This document shows, one piece after another, positions 36,581-47,889 of a stretch of 64,000 nucleotides of DNA. Source of the DNA: Branchiostoma floridae (taxonomy: Eukaryota > Chordata > Leptocardii > Amphioxiformes > Branchiostomatidae); the NCBI RefSeq assembly GCF_000003815.2, contig NC_049980.1, forward strand, positions 12,158,591 through 12,222,590, in the 5' to 3' direction. The translations under genes were made by a program, and so were the position numbers. The notes beneath the pieces were generated by a model. The model saw only the letters and a program-made list of their open reading frames with translations. It was not told the DNA's origin and did no database searches. Every line of letters starts with the position of its first letter. Position 1 is the stretch's first letter.

Positions 36581-39500
36581 ATGGCTACCCTGAGTCAGAA
36601 GCCAGTGACACGGTACAACCCTCCTGATTGGTTCACCTCCAACTTCACCATCTCTACAAATGCTGAGAGACAACGCGATGCCTCGCACCAGATCCGCCAG
36701 GAGGCGCGCAACCTCCGCAACGAGACCGACAACCAGACGAGGTGGGACCAGTACGACAACAACACGCGTCTGTCTGATAGGTGTCGCGACATCGACCAAT
36801 GGAAGCAGACCCTGGAGAAGACCCTTAGAGACTGTGATGCAGAGATCGATGCTCTGGAGAGGATGAAGTTGGAGACAGAGCATTCTCTCCAGGCCAAGGC
36901 ACTGCCCCTCGATGTTGCAATTGAGAACCTGACTCTGAGGGAGGGAAGACGAGACATCGATGTTGTCAGGGACAACGTAGAGGCAGAGCTTCACAAGGTA
37001 GGTTTGCACAGCCTCATACTAGTGTAAGGTGTGGATGCAACCAATGTTGCTAAGTTGCTATATCATTATGTCTTTAGGAAATAGCGAGCATTTTTGTTTA
37101 TTTGTAATACACTAAAAATACATCTGTGTAAACTGTGTTGATTCAGAATACTTTCTCCATTGTTTAACTTTTAGTCAAACAGGACAAAATTCGTGTGCTT
37201 TTATCAAATCAAATGTATAGAGTCCATTCCAAGACACCATGCGGATGTTTGTTGCCATTGTTTAGAATTGATTTTAAAGTTTTGTAATTATATGTCTAGG
37301 ACATTTGATACTTAAGAAATATTTTTAACACTGTTTCAACTTTATAAATATTTCCCTGGTCCTGTAAAACTTTGGAAATATTCATGGTGTGAAATTTGAT
37401 ACTTCTAATGGTTTCTAAATAATGATAACAGCATTCTACCATTATTTACCATTTTCTACCATTTTCTACCATTTTTTGTAAATGGTTCGGTGGGCTGGGA
37501 AGATAGCAATTCACATATCCTTGCAAAGTATGGTTGGGTGCCATGCAACAATGGCCCACCACAAAGGATCCACCAGTGCCCAACAGTGAAGTCTAAAAAT
37601 ATACAGATGCAACAATAGGGCTTACTTTTATGGGGGCAATAAACTAATTCTACCATTTGGCCAGGTTTACCATTTTTTGTAAATATTTGTAAATGTGAAA
37701 TAATCACAGAGAGGTTTCACAATTATTCTGAATAAAGATATTTTTGTACAGTTACTTTCAAAATGTTTCTAAAATATTCAAAGAAATTCAAATAAATGAG
37801 TATTTTCTTAGTCAATTTTTTGAAAATAATTTAATTATTGTGGCTCAGATATTCTTTTATTCAAAATAATTTAGACTAATTATAAATATCGCCTAAAAAC
37901 CCTCATGGTGTCTTGGAATGGACTCTAATGCATTTTATGTTTAATTTTCTTTCCATTTATTCTCTCTAACAGGAAGTGGAAGTGATTGAAGGTATCAAGA
38001 AGGCACTGAAACAGAAGATTGATGAGGCCTTCGAGCAAATATGGTGAGCTGTCAATCATTTTGTTTATCACTTTGTTTGCTTGTTCAAAACAAGTATGGA
38101 ATTTGTATAATATCAACTTTATCAGTGTATGAATTAAACGCCAGCATCCTAACCTTTTTGTTTCTCCAGTCTTCTGCAGGAGGCTCGTCAGCAGCTCCAT
38201 GCAGACTTGAGGGACAAGTCTGAGGCTCTAGGGATTGACCAGGAGGTCTACCACCTCACCAATGACTCTCCCGGCATCTCCTTCAAACCTAACCCCACCA
38301 GAGTGCCAAAAGGGTGTGTAGTGCTTTGTCTTTGCAATTTCTTTTCTTTTAAACATTCCAAAATGTATTGCCATGTTGTTTTGTGTCAATGAAGCTTGTG
38401 AGATTTCTATCTTGTAAAGAAGTCTATTAAAGCTCTTTACTTAGAACCTCAAGGAATCATCAGAGAATCCAGAATGTTTATGCATGTTGTCACAATCACT
38501 TTGCATCTTTTCTTACGGCGTTTTTAAATGTGATTTCAGGAGCACTACACCCCAGGAGTGGGACAAGTTTAGCCAGTACAATAAGGACCGTGCTGAGGCT
38601 GAGATGAGGGCTTCCAACAGGCTCAGGGAGGCCATGCAGGCCACACTCGAACAGGTGAACACAATAACCAGTTGTTCCCAATGGTTTTGACCAATAAGCT
38701 TTTTGATAGTTTAACTGCTCGTGCACAGTGGGAAATATAGTGGGAAAGTTGAAGCACCCGAGAGGCTGAGATATTAACAAAACTTGTCCGGACATGTATC
38801 AGGCATGGTCTAGACAAGAACTGTTAACAAGTTAGGAGCTTTGACATATGACTCACAATGCATCTTGCTACTCTTAAAGTGTGCCGCCAACACGTAAAAA
38901 AATTTCCTTCGTTCCTTAGACTGCCAACGACCTGGAGGCCCAGCGTAATGCCTCAGAGTTTGCCTTCCGCAAGAGGATTCACGAGACTGACCAGGCAAAG
39001 AAGGAGCTGGAGTGGCAGCAGAAGAATGTAAGTATACATGAGATGGAATTTTGTGTCACAGTTACGTGTAAAATTTACATGTCTTCATTCACAGGAATCA
39101 TAGATTTAGCTGTATTCATGGCAAAGAAAGCCCATAGTTGCATCATACATTCGTTTCATTTCTAATTACGTAATTGGTTTCTTTGAATTTGAGGAACCGG
39201 TTTCATAGAGGAACGTTGTTTCCGTTGTCGGTTCCTGAGTTTTGTTTTTAAATATGGAAAGTCAAATAAATAAGAAATAGATAAAGTCAATAGAATATTT
39301 TTCAATCAGACACTTTCTGAAAGGCATAAACATGTACAGTCCAAATTTTAAAGAAATATAGTTTGAAATAAATTCTGTTTGTAAACCAAGAAACCAACCC
39401 ATCACCATAACTCAATTCTTCTCTATCGCAGACAAAGGAAGAGATAGCTGAGATGGAGGCGGATATCCGTAACCTAGAGGAGTCCATCCGTGCCAAGCGC

Positions 39501-40016
39501 AACCCACTGAAGTTAGCTCACACCCGCCTGGAGACCCGTACCTACCGACCGAACGTGGAGCTCTGCCGGGATCAGCCGCAGTACGGGCTGACTGACGAGG
39601 TGCAGCAGATTGAAGGGTCCATCGCCGCACTGAAGGAAAAACTGGCCACTGCACAGTAAGTTGAACAGATTTTTTCCAGGAAACATGACATTTCATTTTT
39701 GTCCCTAGGCCTAGTCAACAGTAGTTGTACCATCAGATTAAAGTTGAAATGATGGAACTTGTGAAAGCCTTCAAGTAAATGTTATATTTTATCTCATTCT
39801 AGCAAAGCCCGTGACGGTCTGTATCGTAACCTGTACCGTATCGAGGAGGATCTGGCCTGCAAGACCAACTCCCTCACACTGGACAACCGCTGCATGGACG
39901 TCCGCCAGAAGCTGACCTCTAACGTCCCCGACTCCATCAAGACAGGAGATTCCTTCAACCGCACAACTAACCGTGCCCTCTCACCCATCAAGAGCAGACA
40001 GCTAGACATGGCGTAA
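36581..40016 (+). CDS. TEKT2: Tektin-2
   Basis: This is a coiled-coil filament protein of the ciliary and flagellar doublet-microtubule lumen. Exons are 36581-36997, 37973-38043, 38170-38313, 38540-38654, 38920-39027, 39432-39655 and 39803-40016. They sum to 1293 nt, 430 residues, the same length as human TEKT2, with all GT-AG junctions in frame. The N-terminus MATLSQKP and the block ERQRDASHQIRQEARNLRNE are distinctive for tektin-2 among tektins. LPLDVAIENLTLREGRRDID and FNRTTNRALSPIKSRQL also fit. The tektin signature RPNVELCRD is at residues 324-332. Heptad-like coiled coil fills the rest. The gene diverges from ATRAID and converges with the KNSTRN-like gene. An X-box-like RFX site lies 1.8 kb upstream. 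Confidence 0.97.
36998..37972. repeat. TEKT2 intron 1 with short TACCATTTT repeats
   Basis: The intron is strongly AT-rich. The phrase TCTACCATTT recurs three times in 37435-37475. TACCATTTTTTGTAAAT occurs near 37468 and again near 37669. Nothing else is supported. Confidence 0.6.
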
Positions 40017-41599
40017 AAGAATTCACTAGATTTAGTCCTAAATTAAACCACTTCATGTCTTTGAAAAGATATCCCCAGTATTGGCATTACAGGAAAAATG
40101 AGAGAATGCCTGGTTGCATTTCAAAATACCTTTACTAGACCAAAAACCTGCTTTTGTTAGTTGTGTCTCCACTTTATCTTAGCATTAATTTGAAAGCAGT
40201 ATTTTACTGTGGCAACAACTGTAGATGGTACATGTGAATTTCAAAAGGCCAAAGTATTTAATCATTGTCAAAGTCTCCATGGCAATGTCTTTTATAGAAA
40301 AAAACATACGATCACTTTGTATTTTTAAGTTTATGTACTAGTACAAAATGCATTATTGTGACCACAATGTATGTACATAAAGACCAACTGGATAACTTAA
40401 ACGTGGTGTGAAACAAAGAATGGACTTAAGTGTGGCTGGTTTGGATCTATCTACACTGTATTATGGTTACATTTGAGAATGACGATATGGATGGGTTTTG
40501 TATACATTTAAGAAGACTGACAATTCTGATAAATTTTTTGACAATTTTTCTTCATGTGTATATTACATAATGACACTTACAGCATCACAACATAGAATTC
40601 TAGCTCACTGTCCATTGTAACATATTAGAGATGCTCAGCGTGAATGGGAATTAAATGTGCCTGCACTTCAATCAAAGTGTGTTGTGTCTACTCTTTTGAC
40701 AGTTTTTTTACTTGGTAGAATACTTCGTATTAGAAAACATATGTCATACCTGAGCTGCGATAATTTTTGGCCTTCGTGATCAAATGATATTTTGGATTAT
40801 CACACAGGCACTTTGGCAGACCCCTGCCCCTACACTGTGAAAAAATCCTAGCGAGAACACTGATCTGACATAATTAAAATGATATCTAACCACTGTCAAA
40901 ATTGCCCAAGAAGACCACTCACGAGAATGACCTGAGAAAATCCTGCTGTATGTGGACAGGTGGTCACTATAGAAAAGATACTATACAAAGTACAATGTCA
41001 ATGGAAAAACTACATATATCTACTAGTAAGGGACAACCAAAAGGTGGTCCATATACACATGTAAAGGCAGTCACTTGTACATGTTTGACTGTACACATGC
41101 AATTGTGTTTGAGAACTTGCATGGACAACGTCATACAAGGTTTAGATCTATTCCAATGGGCTACAACAGAAACTGCCCATTTCTGAGCAAAAACCACAGC
41201 ATCAAAATGCAGAACCAAAATGAGGATAGCTTCAGGTTTACAAGCAAGCAAGCAAAGTTTATTAGGAAGGTGAGACATAATACTAGTAATTTCAGCTTAA
41301 GAGAGACTTCGATGTGCAAGTTTTGTTGATGCACATTCAATATACGATATATATATGATATCATACATTGTAAGCAAATTAAATCTGTAGCATATCCAGA
41401 GATTTCATGAGTTTAGATCTGACCACCCATACTGTCACATAATCCAAGTTGAAAAATCCCAGTCAAAAAATTCTCTCTGCTGATCATGCTGGTATAAATT
41501 ATAATCAAAATACTTTTGATTATAATTTAGTAACATAAGTTATAAACAAGTTTTGATACAAGTTTATCTAGAAAATAGTTTTTACTCTCTTATAGTATC
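40017..41599. other. Convergent spacer between TEKT2 and the KNSTRN-like gene
   Basis: It should contain the 3' UTRs of both genes. A minus-strand AATAAA (plus-strand TTTATT, 41258-41263) could serve the KNSTRN-like gene. Short open frames at 40902-41364 overlap on both strands and show no family. Confidence 0.5.
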
Positions 41600-44500
41600 T
41601 TAAGCTTTTTTGTCCTCTGACTTGCACACACTTTTGCTGATCTTCTCCAACTTCTCCCTCAGTTCCTGCAGCAACGACAGTTGGGTTCAGTTCAGCAACA
41701 GCTTTTCAGTATGATTTCATTGACATCAAACATGGTAAATAAATGCATGCAGTTATAAAACAAGAAATCAAAGATCCCACACTTTTGTGAAACATTTTTA
41801 GTTCTTACAAATTACATTTATTGTAGATTTCTCACTGATTCCGTCTAATGCATTTTTTCAATGCAGTCTGGCAGCATATCTGATATGTTCAACTACCAGT
41901 CTGCCAGATTTGGTGCTTTTAGACAACTCTGCACAATTAGTCACAATTTTGCTCATGATACGCTGCTGTAATATTACCTTTCAAAGGGCAACAGACATAG
42001 CCTGGGTACCATACGGAAAGTAGTTCGCTCCGGAGTTCATCATATACTATATACCGTCGCTTCTAGCTCTGACGTTCATTGTACACTATATACAGTCGCT
42101 TCTCTGTGTTTCCGTCTGGGAACGCGGACCATCTTTACGTCTGGAATCGTCCAAATTTTGGACGCAGACGCTGATTGGTTCCCAAATATGAGAGAATAAA
42201 TGAATGGGTTCAAGCGATCGTTCGAACAGGCGTTCCAATACCGGACAAGCCCTCCGACTGCTTGCGGGAGGGCCTGTTGTCATCGAACGAGTGCTCTAGA
42301 ACCCATTCCTTGATTCGCTCATTAACGGACGTTAGTACCAAACGGTTTGAATGCGCAAGTCTCCAGACGGATAGCAGAAGCGAACATAGGAGCGAACTTC
42401 TATCCGGATGGTACCCAGGCTACAACAGACATGCATACAGCAGGAAATTGATGAGAAATAAGATACTACAAGCAGGGATCGAAATACTTTTTTTTGGCTA
42501 CATGCAAAATTGCAAGTTGGCAAAAATTTTACATGCAATTTGAAAAATTTACATGCAAAATACAACTAGTCTATACTGCAATGTTCTAGCCAGCATCCAT
42601 CATTCCGTCCTTTAGCGGAATTTTGCTGCTAATGAGTGAATGACAGATAAGAATTTTGCTGATTCTGTCATTTTTGATGGACAGAAATCAGCGCATAAAA
42701 ATATTGACAGAACTTAACATTTTGGGAAGATATCCACAAATCAGCATGTAAGTTTGCAGCAAAGCCAAATTTGATTATTTTTAACACATCTTGACGACTG
42801 GTGACAATTCCTGTCAGACAAACGAAGGCACCATGGCCGCGCGATATGTTGGGAAAATTGGTACCCACTCCCCACTACGCTTGCATCTTGTCGCATCATG
42901 CTGACGTTTTTGCTGTTGTTTTTCCCGGTTGACTGTCAGTTATTGCCCCCTAAGAAGCTAAAATCTGAAATACACATGTACCTGAATATTTATCAGGCTT
43001 TCTGTAATTTTGGAAACATTGCAAAAGTTTCAAGCCATTTTACAGCTACTCTGTTGCCGCGAAAAAAGCTAGCTTGAATCGGAGAATTTTGATCACATCT
43101 AGTGAAGTTACTAGAGAATGTTACTGGGACAAGCAAGGAAGGAAAAAGAAAGATGTCCATGTGTCGTTCTGTCTAAGAGTAGGGTTTCTAATTCCTCAGT
43201 ATTTTTACTTTAGGCCAGGTATTTTCAACATGCAAGATTGCAAGTTCAGAATATTTTTACATGCAAATCTCTAAAATTACTTGCAAATTGCAAGTTAAGT
43301 ATGTGTATTTCGAACCCTGACTAGTAACCGATTCTTTGACCTGACTTCTTGCCAGTGTCCCCAACATAGAAACCAGCCACTCTTTTGCATTCAAATAAGT
43401 AACCAGAGACACAGCGAACAAACCTTCATACACAGAAGTAAAAATGTGCCATGTGATCCACAACAATCAGACTCACCAGTAGCTGCTTATTTGTTTCCAA
43501 TGCCTGCTCACGATTTTGCTTCCATTTCTCGTGCATGGCACGGGCTCGGGCCTGCAAAAATAACCAACAGTCAACTATGAGAAAGGGTCTGACGCTGTGT
43601 GCTATGTCCAGATATCAGTGGAAATGTCAAATGTTTGGATTGAACAGACAAGAAACATCATTATCATACAAGAAAAATTAGTGTATAGCACATTTTTAGA
43701 TATCTTAAGGGTATAGCTTACTGTTGTCTCCTTCCGCTGTTTGTCTCTTGACTCCTTCAGTTCAAACCAAGTATCCAATGATACTGCAGGGTAGGAAAAT
43801 ATCACAATCAAGATCTCATGATGAGTACTAGTCATACATTTGCCACTTTAACTGACAAAGAAGTCTTGTAGAAGTACACTGCAGTACAATGTCCAGATGA
43901 CAGGTGGTGTGCTTAAGCAACAATCTTAAAAACAACACCCCCCAATAATAGAATCTAATGGCGAAAGGAAAGTTAACAATTTTTGCCACTGCATTTATGT
44001 GAACCCTAATCATACATACCTGGGTCAACATCCAGAGACATTAGTTTCCTCTCACACATTTCCCTATTAAGGACAGGGTAAACAATATCGTATAAATGTA
44101 TTGTACATGATGGTAAGTTAGAATATTGCTACTACACTTGTAGAAAAATACCATGATTTACAAATGATAGTTGTATCTGGACAAAAATTAACAAAATTCT
44201 ACTACTAGTACATTTTCATATGACTGGTTATAACACAATCTGTATTCCAATACACTAAATCCAAGCATGGGAGAAAAGTTGGAAGTCCAAAGCATAACTT
44301 ACAGACTCTTTTTCACCTGCTGATCCTCTCCTGTTGTAAAAGGATAAGCATTTAGCATACATTTACAGAAAATCTGAGTAATCACTGAAAATTGGTTGAC
44401 CCTTGAAAACAGTCCTCTTCTACAAATTCAAGGGTATGTTTGTGAAGGTTAGACATGATCCAGGTAATCAGATTGCAAGATAACATTTACTCAAGCAACT

Positions 44501-47500
44501 GGATAGATTCAGAAATGGTTGGATCCAATCTAGGTCGCAGGAAGGTCACAGCACAATTGCTATCTGGTGGAATAGGGTCCTTACCAAAAACTATGAATCT
44601 ATGAATTGGCATGTAAGTAAGGTAAAAACAAATTTTATATAGTAAATGGAATAGAAGGTAGACTTATCAGGTCTCATGAATCACGTACTAGTAAAGGCTT
44701 TGTCAGATACAGCAGTGAAATCTCCTGAGTCATAGTCATCTAAGATAATGCAAATCTTTATCAACTTACCTTCTAACTCATGCATTCCAGCATCCATGGC
44801 TTTCTCATTGCTTGCCTGGTAAATGTAAGAGGGAGAGAATCAGGGAATGTAAGAAAATAAATCAACAAAGTTATACACTGAGTGTACTAGCAACTCTATA
44901 TGCAGGTGCAGTATCTTTGATGTATTTTGGACCTGTAGCTAAATGATTATCAATATGTGAATGCTTCAACTTGTTAAAATCAAGTATGAATATGTATGTA
45001 TGTATGTAGCATGGTAATGTGTACTGGTACTAGTACTAGTTTCTCTAATGCAGCACTTCGATACTAGTAGTACATACATATACACAGATATGTGACTTGC
45101 TACTGTACCTCCTGTGTATGATTACATCACATCATAACCTCTTGTATAACTGACATGACTAAACACTAATGTTGTCTCTAATAAAGTCTATGCAAATTTA
45201 TATCTTGGCATGTTCAAGGTTTGTGGAGAAGTATGACAATTCACTTACCTTGGCTGCTTCTAGTTCCTCCTTGGCCGCCTTTAGCTCCTCCTTGGCCACT
45301 GTTAGCTCCTCCTTGGCCTTGTTGAGCTCCTTCTTGGTAGCATTGAGCTCTTTCAGAACAGCATTCTCCTTCTCCACCCCTGGCTGCTTCTCAGGGAGGC
45401 TGAGATGTGAGGTAAGGTAAGGTTTGAAGTATATTCCTGTACATGTACTTGCACTATCACATGATGTGACTGGGATCTACTGTACACAATGTAAATTACA
45501 AGGGTATCTTGTGTTTTTATATCTGACGGAAATCATCCAAATGAAGAAACAAAATCGAAGGACTGGTGCCAATCTTTAATTTCTTTAAAAATAGATGTCT
45601 AACAATGTTCATCAGACATTCACAACCATGTGGAATTTTAAGATCTTCCTGAAAATGGAACTGCAATTTATTGTGTTTTTGTTACCAATACAGGGCCTTG
45701 ATATATCAAGACTGCTTAAAATCCTTACTAAGTAACTGCATGTTGTTCTTATCTTTTCATAAGTGGATTCTAATGGCAAATAGTGAGAAAGAAATTATTG
45801 TAGAAAGGTTACCTCTTCTTGCCTGTAAGTGTAAGGGCGCCAAAGTTCAGGGTTGCCTTTGGATTGAAGTTTGTAGTGCAGATCCCATTCTGTGGAGACA
45901 GGGATACTCAGTGGTAACTCACGGTGATAACTGTATGTGATTCGTTTAATTTAAATTCTCCATTTACTGGTGTTAATGTCAAAGGAGTGTCTGGGTAGTC
46001 ACTACAATTATGCCAACATCATAGTACATGCCTACTAGTAAGCCTATATCAGTGCTGAACTCTGTCTTGTGATACCAACTTGAACAGATCTCATAGAGGG
46101 CTGGAAGTACCTGGGGCACATGCATGCAAGATTAGACCTGTAATGTGCACCAGATTTGTGACTGGAAGTAACTGGTTCACCTAGATATTTTTTTAGGCTT
46201 AGCCATAAAATAAAAGATAATGTTGAACACTGGTATACAGGATATTTCTAACATGGAAGTGTCACAAAGAATACTGAAACTTTTCTTATAAATGCTTATT
46301 GAAATATGTCTATAAGATGTCATTGTCAAGCTCTGAAGAGGTGTGAGGGTAAATTTGTAATAAAGTTTTGCTGACATATATTATGATGCTACTTATCTTA
46401 CATTGTACATGGTGCACCTAAGTTTTTAGGTTGAGAAAAAAAAGGCACCATAACATCTATTCAAATTACAAGCTTACCACTGGGTTTTTGGCTTTTGGTC
46501 TCAGTTTGTAGCTTTTCTTGACGATTGTGCCCGTCAGCTTATCCTCATCTATGTTAGCTCTTTTTGCACCCAGTCCTGCTGTAGGAGACTCTTTTGAGGA
46601 GCTGCTGTTGTTGCGCAGGCGCTTCACGGTCTTGTCCCTCGTCACTGTCAAGATGAAGAGGAGTTTCAGTCACTCAGTATTGTGTAATTTTCATTTCTCT
46701 ACTCCATGCATAGAGGGAGGGGATTACAATCTTTACATAAGGTTGTTACTTAGCCTGGTAACCATTCATCATAGGCCAGCTTAGACTAAAGGTTAGATGT
46801 GTCAAATTTACTAGCAGTCATATGACGAGCCTGTTTTGAGCCTACTTTTTCTGACAACCTATCTTTCTGGCCAACCTTCCTAATACATGTCATTGCCATC
46901 CTGGGAGCATAGTAATTGATACCAAGACAGACAAACTCCGCAGCATGTGACTATGCACCTGGGTGAACTGGCAACACTCCCAGCATTCAATTTGCAGAGA
47001 TAAGTGTAGTTGTATTAAATGCATCTAAGTTCGTGGTAGAGACTTTTCGCGGTGGTTTTAAGTTTGCGGTAGCAACATGCACTACATAGTCTCTTACTAG
47101 TACTGCTATGGAAAATGTTTGCAGTGAAGCGGCCACAGCGAAAACCGCAAACATTAAACCACCGCAAAAGTTTCTGTATCTACAGTACCCAGGAGCTCGA
47201 TCCCGATGGTATGGTTACCAACTTACCAGGCTACCTTTGTTTGGACATGATTACTTGTGAATTTTGTGCTCTTTACATTTTAGTGATCTGAGGACGAAAA
47301 GACAGTGTCACATGTACAAAAATATGAATTTTGTGGGAACCTGTGGGCTTCTTGATAGCCAGGGGCCTGGGTGTAGCCAGGTCAATTGTTGAAGCAGTGT
47401 CATCTGCATTTTCTTCTTCATCTGACAGGTTGGGGACAACAATCAACATAGAAGTTTCTATGGTAAATGATCATAGAAATTGATTTAAAAATCTCCATGA

Positions 47501-47889
47501 TAATCCTGCCACTGGGTTCAATGTGTCATCACAATTATCTTGATACAACTACAAGTACAAGGATACTGGCTTTACTAGCTAAATAGACTAAGACTAAAAG
47601 ATTGGTAACTAGCAGAATAGAGTGGTGTTAGAAAATTTATGTTGCTCCAATAATTCCTGAATACATATCTGAGTCTGTAACGTTACTATTAACGTTATTT
47701 CTAGAGCACAAGCCGAGTACCTTGGCGTGGTTTTGTCTTGTTGATCGGCAGGCGCCGACCGAACGCAATCTTCACAGCGGGACCACGGGCGCCAGTCTGA
47801 GCTGTGGGCCGGGGAAGGCCTCTGGTGGGCCGAGGGAGACCTCGAACCGGGCGGGGGATACCTGCCTGAGCTTTCTCTTTATCCGACAT
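41600..47889 (-). CDS. Coiled-coil protein resembling small kinetochore-associated protein (KNSTRN/SKAP)
   Basis: Minus-strand exons are 47889-47721, 47421-47341, 46644-46478, 45889-45813, 45399-45249, 44815-44770, 44330-44303, 44063-44020, 43783-43722, 43551-43477 and 41665-41600. They sum to 966 nt, 321 residues, all in frame. The order is: a Pro/Arg-rich basic N-terminus (two PRPTRGLPRPT-like units), an acidic patch DEEENADD, a Ser-rich basic stretch, VKKSYKLRPKAK, then a lysine/glutamate coiled coil with three AKEEL units, CERKLMSLDVDPVSLDTW, and a coiled C-terminus. Human KNSTRN (316 residues) has a comparable basic VRKGYKPLSK motif before its coiled coils and a CLAILESKGLDP block matching CERKLMSLDVDP. 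KNSTRN binds microtubule plus ends and kinetochores. Similarity is short, so another coiled-coil family is possible. Introns hold several transposons. Confidence 0.6.
41998..42422. mobile_element. 425-bp TIR element with 9-bp target duplication
   Basis: The left end TAGCCTGGGTACCATACGGA and the reverse-complemented right end TAGCCTGGGTACCATCCGGA are near-identical and continue to GTTCGCTCC with a few mismatches. CAACAGACA flanks both sides (41989-41997 and 42423-42431), an exact 9-bp duplication, which points to a Mutator-like mobiliser. An internal repeat holds two copies of ACTATATAC-GTCGCTTCT. There is no coding capacity. It lies in the last intron of the KNSTRN-like gene. Confidence 0.85.
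42473..43319. mobile_element. DNA element with hAT-like ends (CAGGGATCGAAATAC), copy 2
   Basis: This is an inverted relative of 9842-10205. Its left 95 bp match the right end of copy 1 and its right 250 bp match the left part of copy 1. About 480 bp in the middle (about 42570-43068) are missing from copy 1, so copy 1 looks like an internal deletion derivative, or copy 2 carries an insertion. Ends are CAGGGATCGAAATAC and, reversed, CAGGGTTCGAAATAC. No clean target duplication is readable. Confidence 0.65.
44441..44535 (-). repeat. Fragment of the hammerhead-associated tail, minus strand
   Basis: On the minus strand TATCCAGTTGCTTGAGTAA (44505-44487) is followed by ATTACCTGG and ATGTCTAACC, as in the tail after the hammerhead-like motif at 26750. 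The catalytic core half is not recognisable. It is in an intron of the KNSTRN-like gene. Confidence 0.5.
47022..47190. repeat. GCGGT-rich foldback repeat
   Basis: ACTTTTCGCGGTGGTTTTAA with TTTGCGGT (about 47041-47068) pairs imperfectly with ACCGCAAACATTAAACCACC and GCAAAAGT (about 47143-47171). The left half matches 3060-3150. It is a short foldback element without coding capacity, in the second intron of the KNSTRN-like gene. Confidence 0.6.

Noticed and set aside
36533-37009. Antisense frames of 126-158 codons over tektin-2 exon 1
   Set aside because: They are shadows of the strongly supported TEKT2 exon on the other strand.
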